From Clostridiales bacterium (GTDB lineage: Bacteria; Bacillota; Clostridia; Saccharofermentanales; Saccharofermentanaceae), in NCBI GenBank assembly GCA_017478485.1, contig JAFVDI010000012.1, positions 54,433 through 118,432 on the forward strand: 64,000 nt of DNA. The letters are read 5' to 3'. Under the pieces are notes generated by a model. The model was not told the origin of the DNA. It did no database searches and worked only from the letters and a program-made list of their open reading frames with translations. This document shows positions 63,897 through 64,000 of this stretch, in pieces. Every line of letters begins with the position of its first letter. Within the stretch, counting starts at the first letter, position 1. The translations under genes and the position numbers were made by a program.

Positions 63897-63925
63897 TTGA
63901 CAGATAGGGTCCACCGAATTAGAAT
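63897..63925 (+). promoter_or_regulatory. Strong promoter, probably of an rRNA operon beyond the window
   Basis: TTGACA, 17 bases, TAGAAT. About 75 bases later the window ends in GCGCGGATCTTGAAAATTG, which resembles the ...CCTTGAAAA(T/C)TGAA leader common just before 16S rRNA genes in Firmicutes. The rest of 63752-64000 shows no gene. Confidence 0.6.
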
Positions 63926-64000
63926 AATCAAGCACTTTGTTGGAAGGGCGTGCGTATGTATGCCTTAGAACCACACAAAAGGCGCGGATCTTGAAAATTG

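Noticed and set aside
1..64000. CRISPR arrays, insertion sequences, prophage genes
   Set aside because: No regularly spaced direct repeats, transposase, integrase or phage structural genes were seen on either strand.

Overview
The window looks like the chromosome of an anaerobic Clostridia-type Bacillota bacterium, possibly a gut or rumen lineage. The basis is strong Shine-Dalgarno sites (GGAGG), a MurT/GatD-like pair, an NHLP-type peptide exporter, LytTR/DUF3021 and TSCPD proteins, lipobox lipoproteins, and many c-di-GMP, cyclic-nucleotide and partner-switching proteins. No phage, insertion sequence or CRISPR array was seen. The genus cannot be named from sequence alone.

Layout. 0-9.7 kb: housekeeping and accessory genes (DnaQ-like exonuclease, SseB, macro domain, AlkZ-related protein, esterase, two zinc-ribbon proteins, double GNAT, an MdoB/LtaS-like phosphoglycerol transferase). 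9.7-19.2 kb: a MurT/GatD-like pair whose glutaminase lacks the usual catalytic Cys and His, TSCPD protein, zinc-ribbon plus TPM pair, GT2, HD, NUDIX, LytTR plus DUF3021, transglutaminase lipoprotein, methyltransferase. 19.3-24 kb: a membrane glycosyltransferase-like protein and an ABC-2 exporter operon on the minus strand. 24-33 kb: signalling (double cyclic-nucleotide-binding protein, L,D-transpeptidase, GGDEF protein followed by a decayed HPt relic, STAS protein and a PP2C/serine-kinase fusion), CstA and a VanX-type dipeptidase. 33.3-39.1 kb: an operon of STAS, HlyD-like protein, C39-peptidase ABC exporter, second ABC exporter and a TetR-type regulator. 39.1-45.4 kb: a tandem cystatin-like lipoprotein, two HAD-like proteins (one fused to a ParB/Srx-like domain), STAS, a 27-residue peptide gene, then a cyclic-nucleotide sensor with a class III cyclase. 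45.4-52.6 kb: GDPD, YfhO, PIG-L deacetylase, GNAT. 52.6-58.7 kb: a predicted small RNA and a phosphorelay (REC-GGDEF, EAL cut off by an in-frame stop, HPt, hybrid kinase). 58.7-64 kb: Dus, a membrane protein, a tannase-like esterase lipoprotein, tRNA-Ser(GCU), and a strong promoter that probably starts an rRNA operon beyond the window.

The most unusual signal is a repeated promoter module found three times (near 39.95, 41.9 and 52.7 kb). Each copy has a dyad of two 7-base arms separated by 10 bases, then TTAA, 18 bases, ATTA, NTGA, a -35 starting TTGT, 17 bases, and a -10 ending ATAAT. The three copies drive the cystatin-like lipoprotein, the 27-residue peptide, and a roughly 90-nt small RNA with an anti-Shine-Dalgarno (CCTCCTT) terminator loop. 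This looks like a small regulon around the peptide exporter; its regulator is not identified.
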